Source: Lepidurus packardi (lineage: Eukaryota; Arthropoda; Branchiopoda; Notostraca; Triopsidae). From it: a stretch of 64,000 bases of DNA. The notes below the pieces were generated by a model that was given only the letters and a program-made list of their open reading frames with translations, was not told the origin of the DNA and searched no databases. The DNA lies in the NCBI GenBank assembly GCA_023053545.1, contig JAKZAN010000005.1, forward strand, positions 5,270,001 through 5,334,000, in the 5' to 3' direction. Position 1 is the stretch's first letter. Every line of letters starts with the position of its first letter. This document shows, piece after piece, positions 63,829-64,000 of the stretch. Both the position numbers and the translations under genes were made by a program.

Positions 63829-64000
63829 GTGTTCGTTACATATATACAGGTGATCCGTTTCTCATTTTTATCAGTTTTGTTGACAAATAAGTCTGAGCGA
63901 ACCAGCTGCGACCTGGCTCTCATGTATGTACGATATCCTAGATACATAAAACTAACGTGTAAGAAGTCACGTGAAGGTCAAGAGAAAGAGTGAAAGAAAG
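63829..64000. other. Amylase upstream DNA
   Basis: 172 bases to the window end. No further gene seen. Confidence 0.3.

Overview
The window is nuclear DNA of a compact invertebrate genome. Nearly every gene is broken by short GT-AG introns of about 45-100 bp, genes sit only a few hundred bases apart, and the sequence is AT-rich outside exons. Pumilio shares arthropod-like stretches with the fly protein (for example the [11 protein letters not shown] block). However, a BRCA1 orthologue and a large axonemal SAXO-type gene are also present, so an arthropod or other ecdysozoan with flagellated cells is my best guess. The species cannot be fixed from this sequence.

Layout. 1-0.93 kb is the remnant of a DNA transposon (HTH/DDE_Tnp_4 transposase fragment meeting a second, opposite gene fragment). 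2.4-6.2 kb holds RPLP1, a small membrane protein and TFIIB, all on +. 7.1-13.0 kb is pumilio (13 coding exons). 13-17.5 kb is an intergenic stretch with hAT-like and tRNA-SINE debris. 17.6-19.3 kb is G-protein beta (-). 22.3-23.5 kb is proteasome activator REG-gamma (+). 24-28.8 kb is OPA1 (-), 29-30.2 kb a TMUB-type ubiquitin-like membrane protein (-), and 30.4-33.4 kb AIFM1 (-). AIFM1 lies head to head with PARP2 (+, 33.7-35.8 kb). 36.2-41.7 kb is a 1799-residue SAXO-like microtubule protein (+) made of about 34-residue modules with a recent 615-bp tandem array. 42.3-48.3 kb is a BRCA1 orthologue (-, RING plus tandem BRCT). 48.7-49.4 kb is transposon debris. 49.7-50.7 kb is homocysteine S-methyltransferase (-), head to head with a TCTP gene whose 3' half is replaced by foreign sequence (50.9-51.8 kb). 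52-55.2 kb is repeat-rich accessory DNA (an unassigned reading frame, a minisatellite, a CCAAT/GC-box block, a 913-bp foldback element). 55.6-60.4 kb is SCAP (+) and 60.7-63.8 kb a secreted alpha-amylase with a long C-terminal extension (-).

How the parts relate. Several neighbours share short divergent promoters: AIFM1/PARP2 (262 bp between start codons) and HMT/TCTP (192 bp). Three genes tied to DNA-damage response or PARP-driven death (AIFM1, PARP2, BRCA1) lie within 18 kb, and E2F-like sites are visible in front of PARP2 and BRCA1. OPA1, AIFM1 and PARP2 all bear on mitochondrial integrity and cell death, but apart from the shared AIFM1/PARP2 promoter nothing shows that the arrangement is functional.

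Exon boundaries were read by eye from splice signals, reading-frame phase and remembered family sequences. The least certain are the OPA1 first exon, BRCA1 exon 3 donor, SCAP 58.6-58.9 kb and the amylase exon 9 donor.
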